From positions 1 to 64,000 of the forward strand of contig NZ_CBCSIQ010000003.1 in the NCBI RefSeq assembly GCF_965139615.1: DNA of 64,000 nt, read 5' to 3'. Each line of letters opens with the position of its first letter. Within the stretch, counting starts at the first letter, position 1. Of this stretch, positions 1 through 8,449 are shown in pieces. The DNA comes from Kerstersia similis. GTDB taxonomy: Bacteria > Pseudomonadota > Gammaproteobacteria > Burkholderiales > Burkholderiaceae_B. Made by a program: the position numbers and the translations under genes. The notes beneath the pieces were generated by a model. It saw only the letters and a list, made by a program, of their open reading frames with translations. It made no database searches and had not been told where the DNA came from.

Positions 1-102
1 ACTCGCCACCAAGGAGCAAGCTCCTCGTGCTGCCGTTCGACTTGCATGTGTAAAGCATCCCGCTAGCGTTCAATCTGAGCCAGGATCAAACTCTTCAGTT
101 TA
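1..102 (-). rRNA. rrs: 16S ribosomal RNA, 5' end only (partial)
   Basis: The reverse complement of 75-94 is the universal 16S 5' primer site AGAGTTTGATCCTGGCTCAG, preceded by AACTGA, the usual start of betaproteobacterial 16S. The gene runs off the left edge, so only about 100 nt are present. The exact mature 5' end (about 101-103) is inferred by comparison with E. coli 16S. Confidence 0.95.
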
Positions 103-277
103 ATCTCTGTTTTTTACATATNCCTTCCCGTTTCCGGGACGGAAATATGTCGCTTTGCTTTTCAAAGGAAGTGAGGTATTAAAACCTTACTTCTTTCGTA
201 GGCACTTGATAATTTTGGCATTCCCATTGCTGGGATCGCACACTCATTCCAAGCGCCCACACTTATCGGCTGTTAAG

Positions 278-290
278 TTGTTAAAGAGCA
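278..290 (-). promoter_or_regulatory. rrn leader boxA antitermination element
   Basis: On the minus strand this reads TGCTCTTTAACAA, the classical boxA bound by the NusB/S10 antitermination complex. It lies about 175 nt upstream of the 16S 5' end and downstream of both predicted promoters, the expected place in an rRNA leader. The leader occupies roughly 103-375 and contains one ambiguous base (N) at 122. Confidence 0.85.
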
Positions 291-375
291 GTTACTGCAA
301 ATTCGGTACTGAACCACTAAACTTCCTACTGCATCGCTTTCGCGTTTCGCTGATTTGCATCAGCAGAGAAACGAG

Positions 376-404
376 ATTATGAAGCAGTTTTTCAGGTTTG
401 TCAA
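376..404 (-). promoter_or_regulatory. rRNA operon promoter P2 (sigma70)
   Basis: On the minus strand TTGACA (399-404) is followed after exactly 17 nt by CATAAT (376-381). This near-consensus sigma70 promoter points into the 16S gene, with boxA about 85 nt downstream. Confidence 0.75.
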
Positions 405-552
405 CTCAGTTTCGTTTGCCACTTAGCGGCTATCTGCTGAATCACTACTTGAAAAACGTCGCCTGGGTAAACCCACCAGACCTCGTTTCCGGTTACTTAT
501 CAGAACCACCCCCTTCGGGTTAACCCTGAGTTACTAAGCAACCGAGCTAGAA

Positions 553-582
553 ACTTTAACATGAAGTTTTGAAGCTTGTCAA
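553..582 (-). promoter_or_regulatory. rRNA operon promoter P1 (sigma70)
   Basis: On the minus strand TTGACA (577-582) is followed after 18 nt by TAAAGT (553-558), or after 17 nt by TTAAAG. A GC-containing discriminator (CTCGG) follows, as is typical of stringently controlled rRNA promoters. Together with P2 this gives the tandem arrangement usual for rrn operons. Confidence 0.65.
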
Positions 583-885
583 CACCTGCTGAACATCTTC
601 TTCACTTCCCGCCGAATCCGCTTCCCGCACCGCCTGCCGTCCCTCGGGGATCAAACCGCAGCACCTGAAAACAAACTCCGTTTCCGGCCCCGTTGAACTT
701 CGCTTCGCTTTCCGAAGAATTTGTTGCGTCGCTCAACAGAAAATGAAATATAGCACGCTTTTCATCGCCGTGTAAAACTTTTTGCAGAAAATCTTCGTTT
801 GCCCAAAAAAAGCGGGAATCCGTCCGCGTCCAGACCTGCGAACCGACTCCCGCCAAACGTCGCCAACCTCTCCGTTGCCACATAC
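583..885. other. Intergenic stretch upstream of the rrn promoters, no gene seen
   Basis: No reading frame here has a convincing ribosome binding site or recognisable protein. A 95-codon open frame on the minus strand (602-889) has arginine/glycine-rich, arbitrary composition and is not credible. The part next to P1 could hold upstream activating sequence, but no specific site is visible. Confidence 0.5.
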
Positions 886-924
886 GCATCTCTATATATA
901 GCGCCTCTCTCTATATAGAGATGC
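886..924. repeat. Inverted repeat with TATATA arms
   Basis: GCATCTCTATATA (886-898) and TATATAGAGATGC (912-924) are perfect 13-bp inverted arms around a 13-nt spacer. The left part itself contains the palindrome CTATATATAG (892-901), a sequence that recurs at 1002-1011. The arms are AT-rich with no T-tract, so this looks more like a protein-binding or repeat element than a terminator. It lies between the rrn promoters and the end of the fad operon. Confidence 0.55.
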
Positions 925-999
925 GATGCAGGGCCTCCCCCCTATTGAGGCCGCCGCCCCAGCCTCGCTTCTTCCGACCCGCCAGCTTCCTCCCGGCTT

Positions 1000-1013
1000 C
1001 CCTATATATAGGG
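1000..1013. repeat. 14-bp palindrome, second copy of the CTATATATAG word
   Basis: CCCTATATATAGGG is a perfect 14-bp palindrome. It is followed by GAGAGAGAATGCGATAG, similar to GAGATGCGATG following the first element near 917-927, so the two sites look like diverged copies of one element. No gene is evident between 925 and 1172. Confidence 0.5.
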
Positions 1014-1172
1014 AGAGAGAATGCGATAGCGCGACTGCACGCTATGGAGAGCAGCGGCACGCAATCGCGCCCGCCGGCATGCCACGCGCGCTATCTGCTT
1101 GCCATTGCCCCTCGCCGCCAAAGCCCAACCCACCGTGCCAGGCTGGCGGCGCCAGCAAACGGCACGCAACGC

Positions 1173-2825
1173 TCAACGCAATTCGCGGCGCAGTATCTTG
1201 CCGACATTGGTACGCGGCAGATCTTCACGGAACTCGACATGGCGAGGAATTTTGTAGCCTGTCAGTTGCTGGCGGCAGAAGGCAATCAACGCTTCCGCTG
1301 TCAGCGCAGGGTCGCGCCGGATCACAAACAATTTGACCGCTTCGCCGGATCGCTCATCCGGCACCCCTACCGCCGCCACTTCGCGCACCCCCGGATGGGT
1401 CGCCACGACTTCTTCGATTTCATTCGGATAGACGTTGAAACCCGACACCAGGATGATGTCCTTCTTTCGATCGACCAAAAAGACAAACCCTCTGTCATCC
1501 ACATAGCCGATGTCCCCGGTACGCAGAAAACCATCGGCATAGAAGGCCAGCGCGGTTTCCTCAGGCCGTTTCCAGTAGCCAGATGTCACCTGCGGCCCGC
1601 GCACGCAGATTTCCCCGGTTTCCCCGATGGCCAGCTCCTTGCCATCATCAGCGCGAATGCTCAGTTCCGTCGAAGGCAGCGGCAAGCCAATGGATCCTTC
1701 AACATGATGGCCATCCATGGGGTTGATGGTGACTGCCGGCGACGTTTCCGTCAGGCCATACGCCTGTACCAAAGGTGTACCGGTGATTTCCTTCCAGCGT
1801 TCCGCCACCACGCGCTGCACCGCCATGCCGCCCCCCAATGTCAGCCGCAGCTGGGAAAAGTCCAGCTTGGCGAACTCAGGGTGATTGAGCAAGGCATTGA
1901 AGAGCGTATTGACGCCCGTGAACGCCGTCATGCCCGAATCCCTCATGGTTTTGATCAGGCCGGGAATATCCCGCGCATCTGTCACCAGGACATTGCGTGC
2001 GCCGATTTTCATAAAGATCAGGCAGTTCGCCGTCAGCGCAAAGATGTGGTACAGCGGCAAGGCCGTTACGATGCATTCCTTGCCCTCGCGCACTGAGGCG
2101 CGTATCCAGGCATGCGCCTGGCAGACGTTCGCCACCAGGTTGCCGTGCGACAACATGGCGCTCTTCGCCACGCCCGTCGTGCCACCGGTGTATTGCAGAA
2201 AGGCCAGATCGGAGGCTGTCAGCGATGGCGGGTCGAAACGTCGCGCTGCGCCTTGCGCCAGCGCATCACGCAACCATACCGCCCCCGGCAAAGACCACGG
2301 CGGCACGCCTTTCTTCACCCGGCGCACCACAAAGTTGACCAGCATGCGCTTGAAGCCACCCAGCAGATCGCCGACTGCGGTCACCACGACCTGCTTGAGA
2401 TGGCTGCGATCTTTGACATGCTCCAGCACATGCGCAAAGTTCTCGGCGATCACGATCGCCTTGGCCTGGGAATCCACCAACTGATATTCAAGTTCGCGCG
2501 GCTTGTAGAGCGGATTGCAGTTCACCATCACGCAGCCGGCGCGCAGAATGCCGAACAGGCACACCGGATACTGCAGCAGATTGGGCATCATCAACGCAAC
2601 GGCATCGCCCTTGCCCAGCCCCTTGCTTTGCAGCCAACCGGCGAAGGCACGGCTTTGGCGATCCAGCTCCGCATAGGTCATTTCCTTGCCCAGCGAAACA
2701 TAGGCCACCTGCTTGGCATAGCGTTTGCAGCTGGTTTCGAACAGATGGATCAGCGAATCGTATTCTGTGGTGTCCACTACGGGGGGAACGCCTTCCGGGT
2801 ACTGCTCTAGCCAGATTTTCTCCAC
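1173..2825 (-). CDS. fadD: Long-chain fatty-acid--CoA ligase (FadD type)
   Basis: Activates free fatty acids to acyl-CoA through an acyl-adenylate; last gene of the fad operon. It has the AMP-binding signature TGGTTGVAKSAML near residues 213-225, YGLTE near 356, TGD near 437 and a C-terminal catalytic lysine in RTNVGKILRREL. The N-terminus VEKIWLEQYPEGVP and the block MMPNLLQYPVCLFGILRAG are typical of E. coli-like FadD. I chose the GTG at 2825 (550 aa) because AAGGAGA lies 5 nt upstream; an ATG 33 nt earlier would add an unconserved basic extension. The gap to the preceding gene is about 42 bp. Confidence 0.93.
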   Translation of the reverse strand: MEKIWLEQYPEGVPPVVDTTEYDSLIHLFETSCKRYAKQVAYVSLGKEMTYAELDRQSRAFAGWLQSKGLGKGDAVALMMPNLLQYPVCLFGILRAGCVMVNCNPLYKPRELEYQLVDSQAKAIVIAENFAHVLEHVKDRSHLKQVVVTAVGDLLGGFKRMLVNFVVRRVKKGVPPWSLPGAVWLRDALAQGAARRFDPPSLTASDLAFLQYTGGTTGVAKSAMLSHGNLVANVCQAHAWIRASVREGKECIVTALPLYHIFALTANCLIFMKIGARNVLVTDARDIPGLIKTMRDSGMTAFTGVNTLFNALLNHPEFAKLDFSQLRLTLGGGMAVQRVVAERWKEITGTPLVQAYGLTETSPAVTINPMDGHHVEGSIGLPLPSTELSIRADDGKELAIGETGEICVRGPQVTSGYWKRPEETALAFYADGFLRTGDIGYVDDRGFVFLVDRKKDIILVSGFNVYPNEIEEVVATHPGVREVAAVGVPDERSGEAVKLFVIRRDPALTAEALIAFCRQQLTGYKIPRHVEFREDLPRTNVGKILRRELR

Positions 2826-2867
2826 GACTGTCTCCTTAGTCCGCCTGCGGCTCCCCATGGAACCTCA

Positions 2868-3425
2868 TCATTTTGTTCTTTCTACGGCCTCGCCGGTGGC
2901 CGCTGTCTTGCCTGCCAATTCTTTTTCGCGCTTTTTTTCGGCATAGTGCGCCCGGGTGGCGATATACAGCGTGCGCTCTACGGTCGCATACGCGGTTCCC
3001 TGGGCATCGACCAGGTCCACGCTATAGACCCGCACGGTTTCCCCACCCGCATCGAGCGCCTGCCGGATGTCGGCCACTTCTTCGTCCGTGATGCGGAACT
3101 CGGCGTACAGCACCTGATAGGCCGGCCGCCGAAAACGGATGGCCGCCTGTTTATCCCAGATGATGACGTCGCGCCCCAAGCGCAAAGTCAGCAGCAGCGG
3201 ATGCGGCCCATCCGTAATGCCGAACAGTGAGCCGCCATAAATGGAGCCCAGCATATTGCGCGTGCGCCGATGCCAGGGCAGACGCACGCGCATGCAGGAC
3301 AGGTCCGGCGCAACATGCACCACCCGCCCCCCCATGCCCCGGAACCCCGGATGCAGGTTGAACCCCAGCCGCACCGCAGGGGCGCGCCAGGCATGGGGCA
3401 GGCGGCTCAACAAGTCCAGCGACAT
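2868..3425 (-). CDS. DUF4442/hotdog-fold thioesterase-like protein
   Basis: A 185-aa protein of the DUF4442 type (hotdog fold, PaaI/YiiD-C-like). The segment GSIYGGSLFGITDG resembles the helix-start region of hotdog thioesterases, and the C-terminus is a lysine/glutamate-rich tail. The start ATG lies 2 nt after the stop of the upstream thiolase gene, so the two are translationally linked. Position inside the fad operon suggests hydrolysis of acyl-CoA or release of dead-end intermediates; the substrate is not known. Confidence 0.75.
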   Translation of the reverse strand: MSLDLLSRLPHAWRAPAVRLGFNLHPGFRGMGGRVVHVAPDLSCMRVRLPWHRRTRNMLGSIYGGSLFGITDGPHPLLLTLRLGRDVIIWDKQAAIRFRRPAYQVLYAEFRITDEEVADIRQALDAGGETVRVYSVDLVDAQGTAYATVERTLYIATRAHYAEKKREKELAGKTAATGEAVERTK

Positions 3426-3427
3426 GT

Positions 3428-4630
3428 TCAAAGCGCCTCGAATACGCCTGCGGCGCCCATGCCGGTCCCGATGCACATGGTCACCATGCCGTACTTCCCG
3501 CCAGTACGCCGCAGGCCGTGCGTCAATGTCGCCGTGCGAATCGCGCCCGTCGCGCCCAGCGGATGCCCCAGCGCAATGGCGCCTCCCAATGGGTTGACCC
3601 GCTGCGGATCCAGGTGCAATTCGCGCATCACTGCCAGCGCTTGCGCCGCGAAGGCTTCATTCAGTTCGATCCAATCGAGCTGATCCTGGCTGATGCCTGC
3701 CTGCGCCAACGCACGGGGAATCGCTTCAATCGGGCCGATGCCCATGATTTCCGGCGGCACGCCCGCGACCGAATAGCCAGCAAAGCGGGCCAGCGGCCTC
3801 AGGTTGAGCGACTTCACCAGGCGTTCGGACATCAGTACCACAGCTGCGGCGCCATCAGACATCTGCGAGCTGTTACCCGCCGTCACCGACCCTCTTGCAG
3901 CAAATACCGTGCGCAGCCGCCCCAGCGCCTCAGCACTGCTGTCCGCGCGTGGACCTTCGTCCTGGCTCACAGTGCGACGGCTGATGCGCGGCTCGCCGGT
4001 GTGGCGGTCGCCCGGCCCATGGCTGACAATTTCGTAGGGCGTGATTTCCGCTGCAAACGCCCCTGCGGCCTGGGCCGCCACCGCGCGGCGATGCGACTCC
4101 AGCGCAAAGGCGTCCTGGTCTTCGCGCGACACCTTCCAGCGCTGCGCGACTTTTTCAGCCGTCAGGCCCATGCCATAGGCCATGCCCAGACGCTCATCCC
4201 CCTCGAAGATCGCCGGGTTGATGGCGATCTTGTTGCCCATCATCTGCGACATCAGGCTCATGGACTCCGCACCCGCCGCCACCATGATATCCGCCTCTCC
4301 CAGACGGATACGGCTGGCGGCATCCGCCACGGCCTGCAAGCCCGATGCGCAAAAGCGGTTGATCGTCAGCCCGGGCACCTGATTGGGCAAGCCGGCCAGC
4401 AGCAAACCCATGCGGGACAGGTTCATGCCCTGTTCCGCTTCCGGCATGGCGCAACCGGTAATCACATCGCCGATCTGCGCCGGGTCCAGCCCCGGCACCT
4501 GCGCCAGCGCTGCGCGCAGCGCGGCCGCCAGCAGATCATCGGGACGGGTACGTCCATACATGCCGCCACGCTTGCCGACCGGCAAACGGGTCGCAGCCAC
4601 GATGTAGGCATCCTGTTTCTGCATACTCAT
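3428..4630 (-). CDS. fadA: Acetyl-CoA C-acyltransferase (thiolase), FadA type
   Basis: Final beta-oxidation step, cleaving 3-ketoacyl-CoA with CoA. A 400-aa thiolase: nucleophilic Cys94 in NRFCASGLQA, GGAIALGHPLGATGA with the catalytic histidine, and C-terminal CIGTGMGAAGVFE with the second cysteine. The start is the ATG at 4630, preceded by AAGGAAG four nt upstream; a second ATG lies 6 nt further. It is 13 bp downstream of the fadN-type gene, so the two probably form a pair like B. subtilis fadN-fadA. It is the second thiolase of this operon. Confidence 0.93.
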   Translation of the reverse strand: MSMQKQDAYIVAATRLPVGKRGGMYGRTRPDDLLAAALRAALAQVPGLDPAQIGDVITGCAMPEAEQGMNLSRMGLLLAGLPNQVPGLTINRFCASGLQAVADAASRIRLGEADIMVAAGAESMSLMSQMMGNKIAINPAIFEGDERLGMAYGMGLTAEKVAQRWKVSREDQDAFALESHRRAVAAQAAGAFAAEITPYEIVSHGPGDRHTGEPRISRRTVSQDEGPRADSSAEALGRLRTVFAARGSVTAGNSSQMSDGAAAVVLMSERLVKSLNLRPLARFAGYSVAGVPPEIMGIGPIEAIPRALAQAGISQDQLDWIELNEAFAAQALAVMRELHLDPQRVNPLGGAIALGHPLGATGAIRTATLTHGLRRTGGKYGMVTMCIGTGMGAAGVFEAL

Positions 4631-4643
4631 GAATCTTCCTTGT

Positions 4644-7043
4644 TCAATTGCGCAACGGCTTACCGGTTTCCAGGGTGTGGCGAATACGCGCCAGCGTTTC
4701 GGGGGTGCGCAACAAAGCCATGAATTCGCGTCGCTCCACCGCCAGCAACCAGGCCTCATCCACCTTCACGCCGGTATCGACATCACCGCCACACAGGGCA
4801 ACAGCCGCAGAATGCGCCACCTTGTAGTCATGCTGGCTGATCATGCCGCCTTCGAGCATATTGATCAGTTGCATATCGAAGTTGGCAATGCCACTACGGC
4901 CCGCCACCACGACCTGCCCCGGGCGCGCCGGGACCCGATGGCCGATATCCGCCATCGCACGCGCGCGGCGCACGGCCGTCCAGAGCAATTCGTCCGGATG
5001 GAAAATCACGGTATCGGTCGGCACGCCGAAGCCTGCCTCGATGGCCTGCAGCGCGCTCTTGGATACCTGGCCCATGGCGATATTGCGGAAAGCCGGCTGC
5101 AAGTATGGGAAGACTTCTGCCGGCGTCTCCGTCTGCGCCGCCAACCATGCGGCACGTACCGCAAAGGCCTTGCTGCCGCCGCCAGCCGGAATCAGGCCCA
5201 CCCCTGCCTCCACCAGCCCGACATAGCTTTCCAGCGCGAATACCCGTGCCGTCGCATGCATGGCGAATTCGCAGCCGCCGCCCAGCGCCATGCCCTGCAC
5301 TGCCGCCACCGTCGGCACCTGGGCATAGTGCAGCGACAGCGAAGCCTGCTGGAATTTGGCCACTGTCTGCTCCAGGCGCTCGAATTCGCCAGCCGCCGCC
5401 GAGTCGGCGACCTGCTTGAGGTTGGCCCCCACGGCAAACGGCGCTTCGTGCCAAAGCACCAGGGCGTCACTATGCTGTTCGGCATGGGCCACCGCCTGCA
5501 AGACGCCATCCAGGACTTCATCGCCAATGGTGTGCATCTTCGATTTGAACGACAGGATAGCAACACCCGCGTCCACTGCCGGCAAGCGCCACAGCCGTAC
5601 GCCATCGTTTTCCCAGAGTATTTCCTGTGGCTGCGCTGCCGCAGGGTTCTGGCCGCCCAGGACACGCTCCGGGAATATCTGGCGGGCATATACCGGCAAG
5701 GAGGATGGCGCTTCGATCCGGTTGGTACGCGCCGAATAGGAACCCGCAGGCGTGTGCACGCCCTGGCGATCTGTCTCCTTGGCCCATGCCGGCAACGGTG
5801 CCGGCCCCATGGTTTCCTGCCGTGCAATATCCGCTTCGATCGCCGCCGCCGTTTCAGCCCAGCCTGCTGCCTGCCAGGTTTCCAAGGGCCCGAGCGACCA
5901 GCCAAAGCCCCAGCGCATGGCCAGGTCAAGATCACGCGCATTCGGTGCGATGCCCCCCAGGTGGAAGGCGCTGTAATGGAACGAGTCGCGCAGCACCGCC
6001 CACAGGAAACGCGCCTGCGGATGGCTGCTGGACCTCAAGGCACGCAGGCGCTCGGCCGGATCGCGTTGCTTGAGAATGGCAGCCACTTCATCGGCAACCT
6101 TGCCTGCGGCGGGGCGGTAGTCGCCCAGCGCAAGATCCAGCACCTGGATTTCGCGCCCGACTTTCCGATATACCCCGCGCCCGCTCTTCTGCCCCAGCGC
6201 GCCCTGCTCGATCAGGCCCTGCAACCAATCAGGCGCCTTGAAATGCTCATGCCAGGGGTCTTCCGTCGCGCCATCACGCAAGGTATTGATGACGTGCGCC
6301 AGCGTATCAAGGCCCACGACATCGGCCGTGCGGTAGGTCGCGCTCTTGGGCCGCCCGATCAGCGGCCCGGTCAGGGCATCGACCTCATCAAAGCCCAGCC
6401 CCAGCCGCACCGTATGATGCATGGCCGCCAGCAGCGAAAACACCCCTACGCGATTGGCGATGAAATCCGGCGTATCCAGGGCTCGGATCACCCCCTTGCC
6501 CATGCGCGACGTCAGCCAGGACTCCAGGTTATCCAGGACATCGGGACGCGTTTCGGGGATTGCCACCAACTCCACCAGCTTCATATAGCGCGGCGGGTTG
6601 AAGAAGTGCACGCCGCAAAAGCGCGAGCGCAGCGTCTCGGGCAACGCCAGCGCCAGCGACGCAATCGGCAGACCGGAGGTATTCGAGGCCAGAATGGCCT
6701 GCGGCCCGATATGGGGCGCCACACGCCGGTACAACTCGTTTTTCCAATCCAGCCGTTCGGCAATGGCTTCGATGACCAGATCGCAGCCGGACAATTGCTC
6801 CAGATGCTGGTCATAGTTGACTGGCGTGATATAGGCCAGGCTCGCTTGGCTGGCCAGCGGCGCCGGTTCCAGTTTCTTCAGCCCGGCCAGGGCCTTGAGC
6901 GCCACGCCGCTGGGATCGCCTTCCTTGGCCGTCAGGTCGTACAGCAGCACGGGAATGCCGGCATTGGCCAGGTGCGCGGCAATCTGCGCTCCCATCACCC
7001 CGGCGCCCAGCACTGCGGCGCGTTTGATATTGAACTTGCTCAA
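4644..7043 (-). CDS. fadN: 3-hydroxyacyl-CoA dehydrogenase/enoyl-CoA hydratase, FadN-type order
   Basis: Bifunctional beta-oxidation enzyme of 799 aa with the dehydrogenase first and the hydratase last, the reverse of FadB/FadJ. The Rossmann motif VLGAGVMGAQIA is near residue 11, and HFFNPPRYMKLVE and the NRVG region belong to the dehydrogenase. The C-terminal hydratase/crotonase fold carries GMALGGGCEFAMHA and GLIPAGGGSKA at about 590-650. I chose the TTG at 7043 because AAGGAGA is 5 nt upstream; the upstream ATG overlaps that ribosome binding site. It sits between fadL and fadA in the fad operon and overlaps functionally with the fadJ-like gene there. Confidence 0.92.
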   Translation of the reverse strand: MSKFNIKRAAVLGAGVMGAQIAAHLANAGIPVLLYDLTAKEGDPSGVALKALAGLKKLEPAPLASQASLAYITPVNYDQHLEQLSGCDLVIEAIAERLDWKNELYRRVAPHIGPQAILASNTSGLPIASLALALPETLRSRFCGVHFFNPPRYMKLVELVAIPETRPDVLDNLESWLTSRMGKGVIRALDTPDFIANRVGVFSLLAAMHHTVRLGLGFDEVDALTGPLIGRPKSATYRTADVVGLDTLAHVINTLRDGATEDPWHEHFKAPDWLQGLIEQGALGQKSGRGVYRKVGREIQVLDLALGDYRPAAGKVADEVAAILKQRDPAERLRALRSSSHPQARFLWAVLRDSFHYSAFHLGGIAPNARDLDLAMRWGFGWSLGPLETWQAAGWAETAAAIEADIARQETMGPAPLPAWAKETDRQGVHTPAGSYSARTNRIEAPSSLPVYARQIFPERVLGGQNPAAAQPQEILWENDGVRLWRLPAVDAGVAILSFKSKMHTIGDEVLDGVLQAVAHAEQHSDALVLWHEAPFAVGANLKQVADSAAAGEFERLEQTVAKFQQASLSLHYAQVPTVAAVQGMALGGGCEFAMHATARVFALESYVGLVEAGVGLIPAGGGSKAFAVRAAWLAAQTETPAEVFPYLQPAFRNIAMGQVSKSALQAIEAGFGVPTDTVIFHPDELLWTAVRRARAMADIGHRVPARPGQVVVAGRSGIANFDMQLINMLEGGMISQHDYKVAHSAAVALCGGDVDTGVKVDEAWLLAVERREFMALLRTPETLARIRHTLETGKPLRN

Positions 7044-7085
7044 GCAACTCTCCTTAGTCATTCCGTGAATCGGATGGCCTCATCC

Positions 7086-8366
7086 TCAGAAGCGGGTCGA
7101 AACCTGCAAACCGATGATGTGGCCGCTGCTCTTGTAATCCCCCTCCACTCTGCCCTGAGCCAGGACATTGCCGTTGTCGATAGGCGTATCCTTCAAATGC
7201 AGATAGGTATAGCCCAGATCAACGGTGGTATTTGCACCGTGGCGGTATTGCACCCCGGTGGACAGCCACAGACGATTGTTGTCAGGCAGGGAGGTGGGGC
7301 GATATTCGGCGCTGCGCACCGGCGACTGGTCGATGGCCACGCCTACCTTCCAGGTCCATTTCTCATTCACATGGTAGTTGGCGCCCAATGCCGCGCGCCA
7401 GGTATCGCGAAAGCGCAGGTCCAGCGAGGTCGTGCGGTTGATGCTGCCACCACTTTCGATGTCGAGCCGGGGAATGCTGCTCCAGCCTGTCCAGGACACA
7501 TCACCCAGCAGGGTCCAGCTGGGCGTCAGGTCATGCATGACGCTGAACACGACGGTATCGGGCAAATCGACGCTGGCGTGGGCACTGCCGCTACCCACCG
7601 GATTGCCGCGCAACTCGATATTGGTATCGCCCTTGGCCGAGTGTTTGATCTTGGAACGGTATGACAGGCCAATACGCGTGGACTGGGTCGGCTGGAAGAT
7701 CACACCGACATTCCAGCCCCAGGCATCGCCGTGCATCTTGACCTTGGCATCCCCTTCCATATAGCCCACGCCCGGCACCGGCAGCACCTGGGCCAGACGA
7801 TAGGTCGCGTCGATGCGTTGCCAGTTGGCGCCCACCCCGACCGAGAAGTAATCATTGACCTTATAGGCGACGGACGGATTGACGTTGATGGTACGAATGT
7901 CGAACTCTCGCGAGTGAAAACGACCAATCCAGTCATCGGCATATTCTGTTTTCAGACCGAACGGCGCACCCACCCCCACGCCGGCAAACCAGCGTTCATT
8001 GATCTGCCACGACATATAGGCATTGGGCACAAACCCCCAGCTGCCCGCGTCGCCGCCATTCGACCCGCCAGGTGTGCCGCCCAGCGCGAGCGGGCCACGG
8101 CTCAGGCCGTCGTCGCTGAATTTGAAAGAAGGCCGGATCGCCGTCACGCCACCCGAAACATTGAGCCCCGGCAGATACGTCATCCCTGCCGGATTGAAAT
8201 AAATCGTACTGGCATTTTCCGCAATGGCGGCGGAACCGGCATAGGCATTGCCCAACCCGCTGGCGCTCTGTTCAAGCAGCTGGAATCCTGCGCCATGGCT
8301 GGCCGTGGCTACACCACTCAATACCGCCAAGGAAAAGACGCGCCCTGTCAGATTGCGTGTTTTCAT
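7086..8366 (-). CDS. fadL: Outer-membrane long-chain fatty acid transporter FadL
   Basis: A beta-barrel channel importing long-chain fatty acids across the outer membrane. The 426-aa product starts with a signal peptide (about 25 residues, ending ATASHG) and the mature N-terminus AGFQLLEQSASGLGNAYAG, the hallmark of FadL. It ends with aromatic F in VSTRF, as expected for BAM-assembled barrels. Two adjacent ATGs (8369, 8366) follow GAGGAG; 8366 has the better spacing. The 83-bp gap upstream contains a small hairpin (AGACC...GGTCT), the largest gap inside the operon, which could modulate expression. Confidence 0.93.
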   Translation of the reverse strand: MKTRNLTGRVFSLAVLSGVATASHGAGFQLLEQSASGLGNAYAGSAAIAENASTIYFNPAGMTYLPGLNVSGGVTAIRPSFKFSDDGLSRGPLALGGTPGGSNGGDAGSWGFVPNAYMSWQINERWFAGVGVGAPFGLKTEYADDWIGRFHSREFDIRTINVNPSVAYKVNDYFSVGVGANWQRIDATYRLAQVLPVPGVGYMEGDAKVKMHGDAWGWNVGVIFQPTQSTRIGLSYRSKIKHSAKGDTNIELRGNPVGSGSAHASVDLPDTVVFSVMHDLTPSWTLLGDVSWTGWSSIPRLDIESGGSINRTTSLDLRFRDTWRAALGANYHVNEKWTWKVGVAIDQSPVRSAEYRPTSLPDNNRLWLSTGVQYRHGANTTVDLGYTYLHLKDTPIDNGNVLAQGRVEGDYKSSGHIIGLQVSTRF

Positions 8367-8449
8367 CATTTGTCTCCTCGTGAATGGCAGACCTTCTCTG
8401 GGTCTGTCATATGGAACCGGCCAGGCCGGGACTTTTGCTGCCTCTTGCT

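Noticed and set aside
602..889. 95-codon minus-strand frame upstream of the rRNA operon
   Set aside because: No ribosome binding site, no recognisable motif; lies directly upstream of strong rrn promoters.
4629..7664. Very long open frame (over 1000 codons) on the plus strand
   Set aside because: It is antisense to fadN and part of fadL; its His/Arg/Gln-rich composition is the usual shadow of a high-GC gene, and both minus-strand genes are clearly recognised families.
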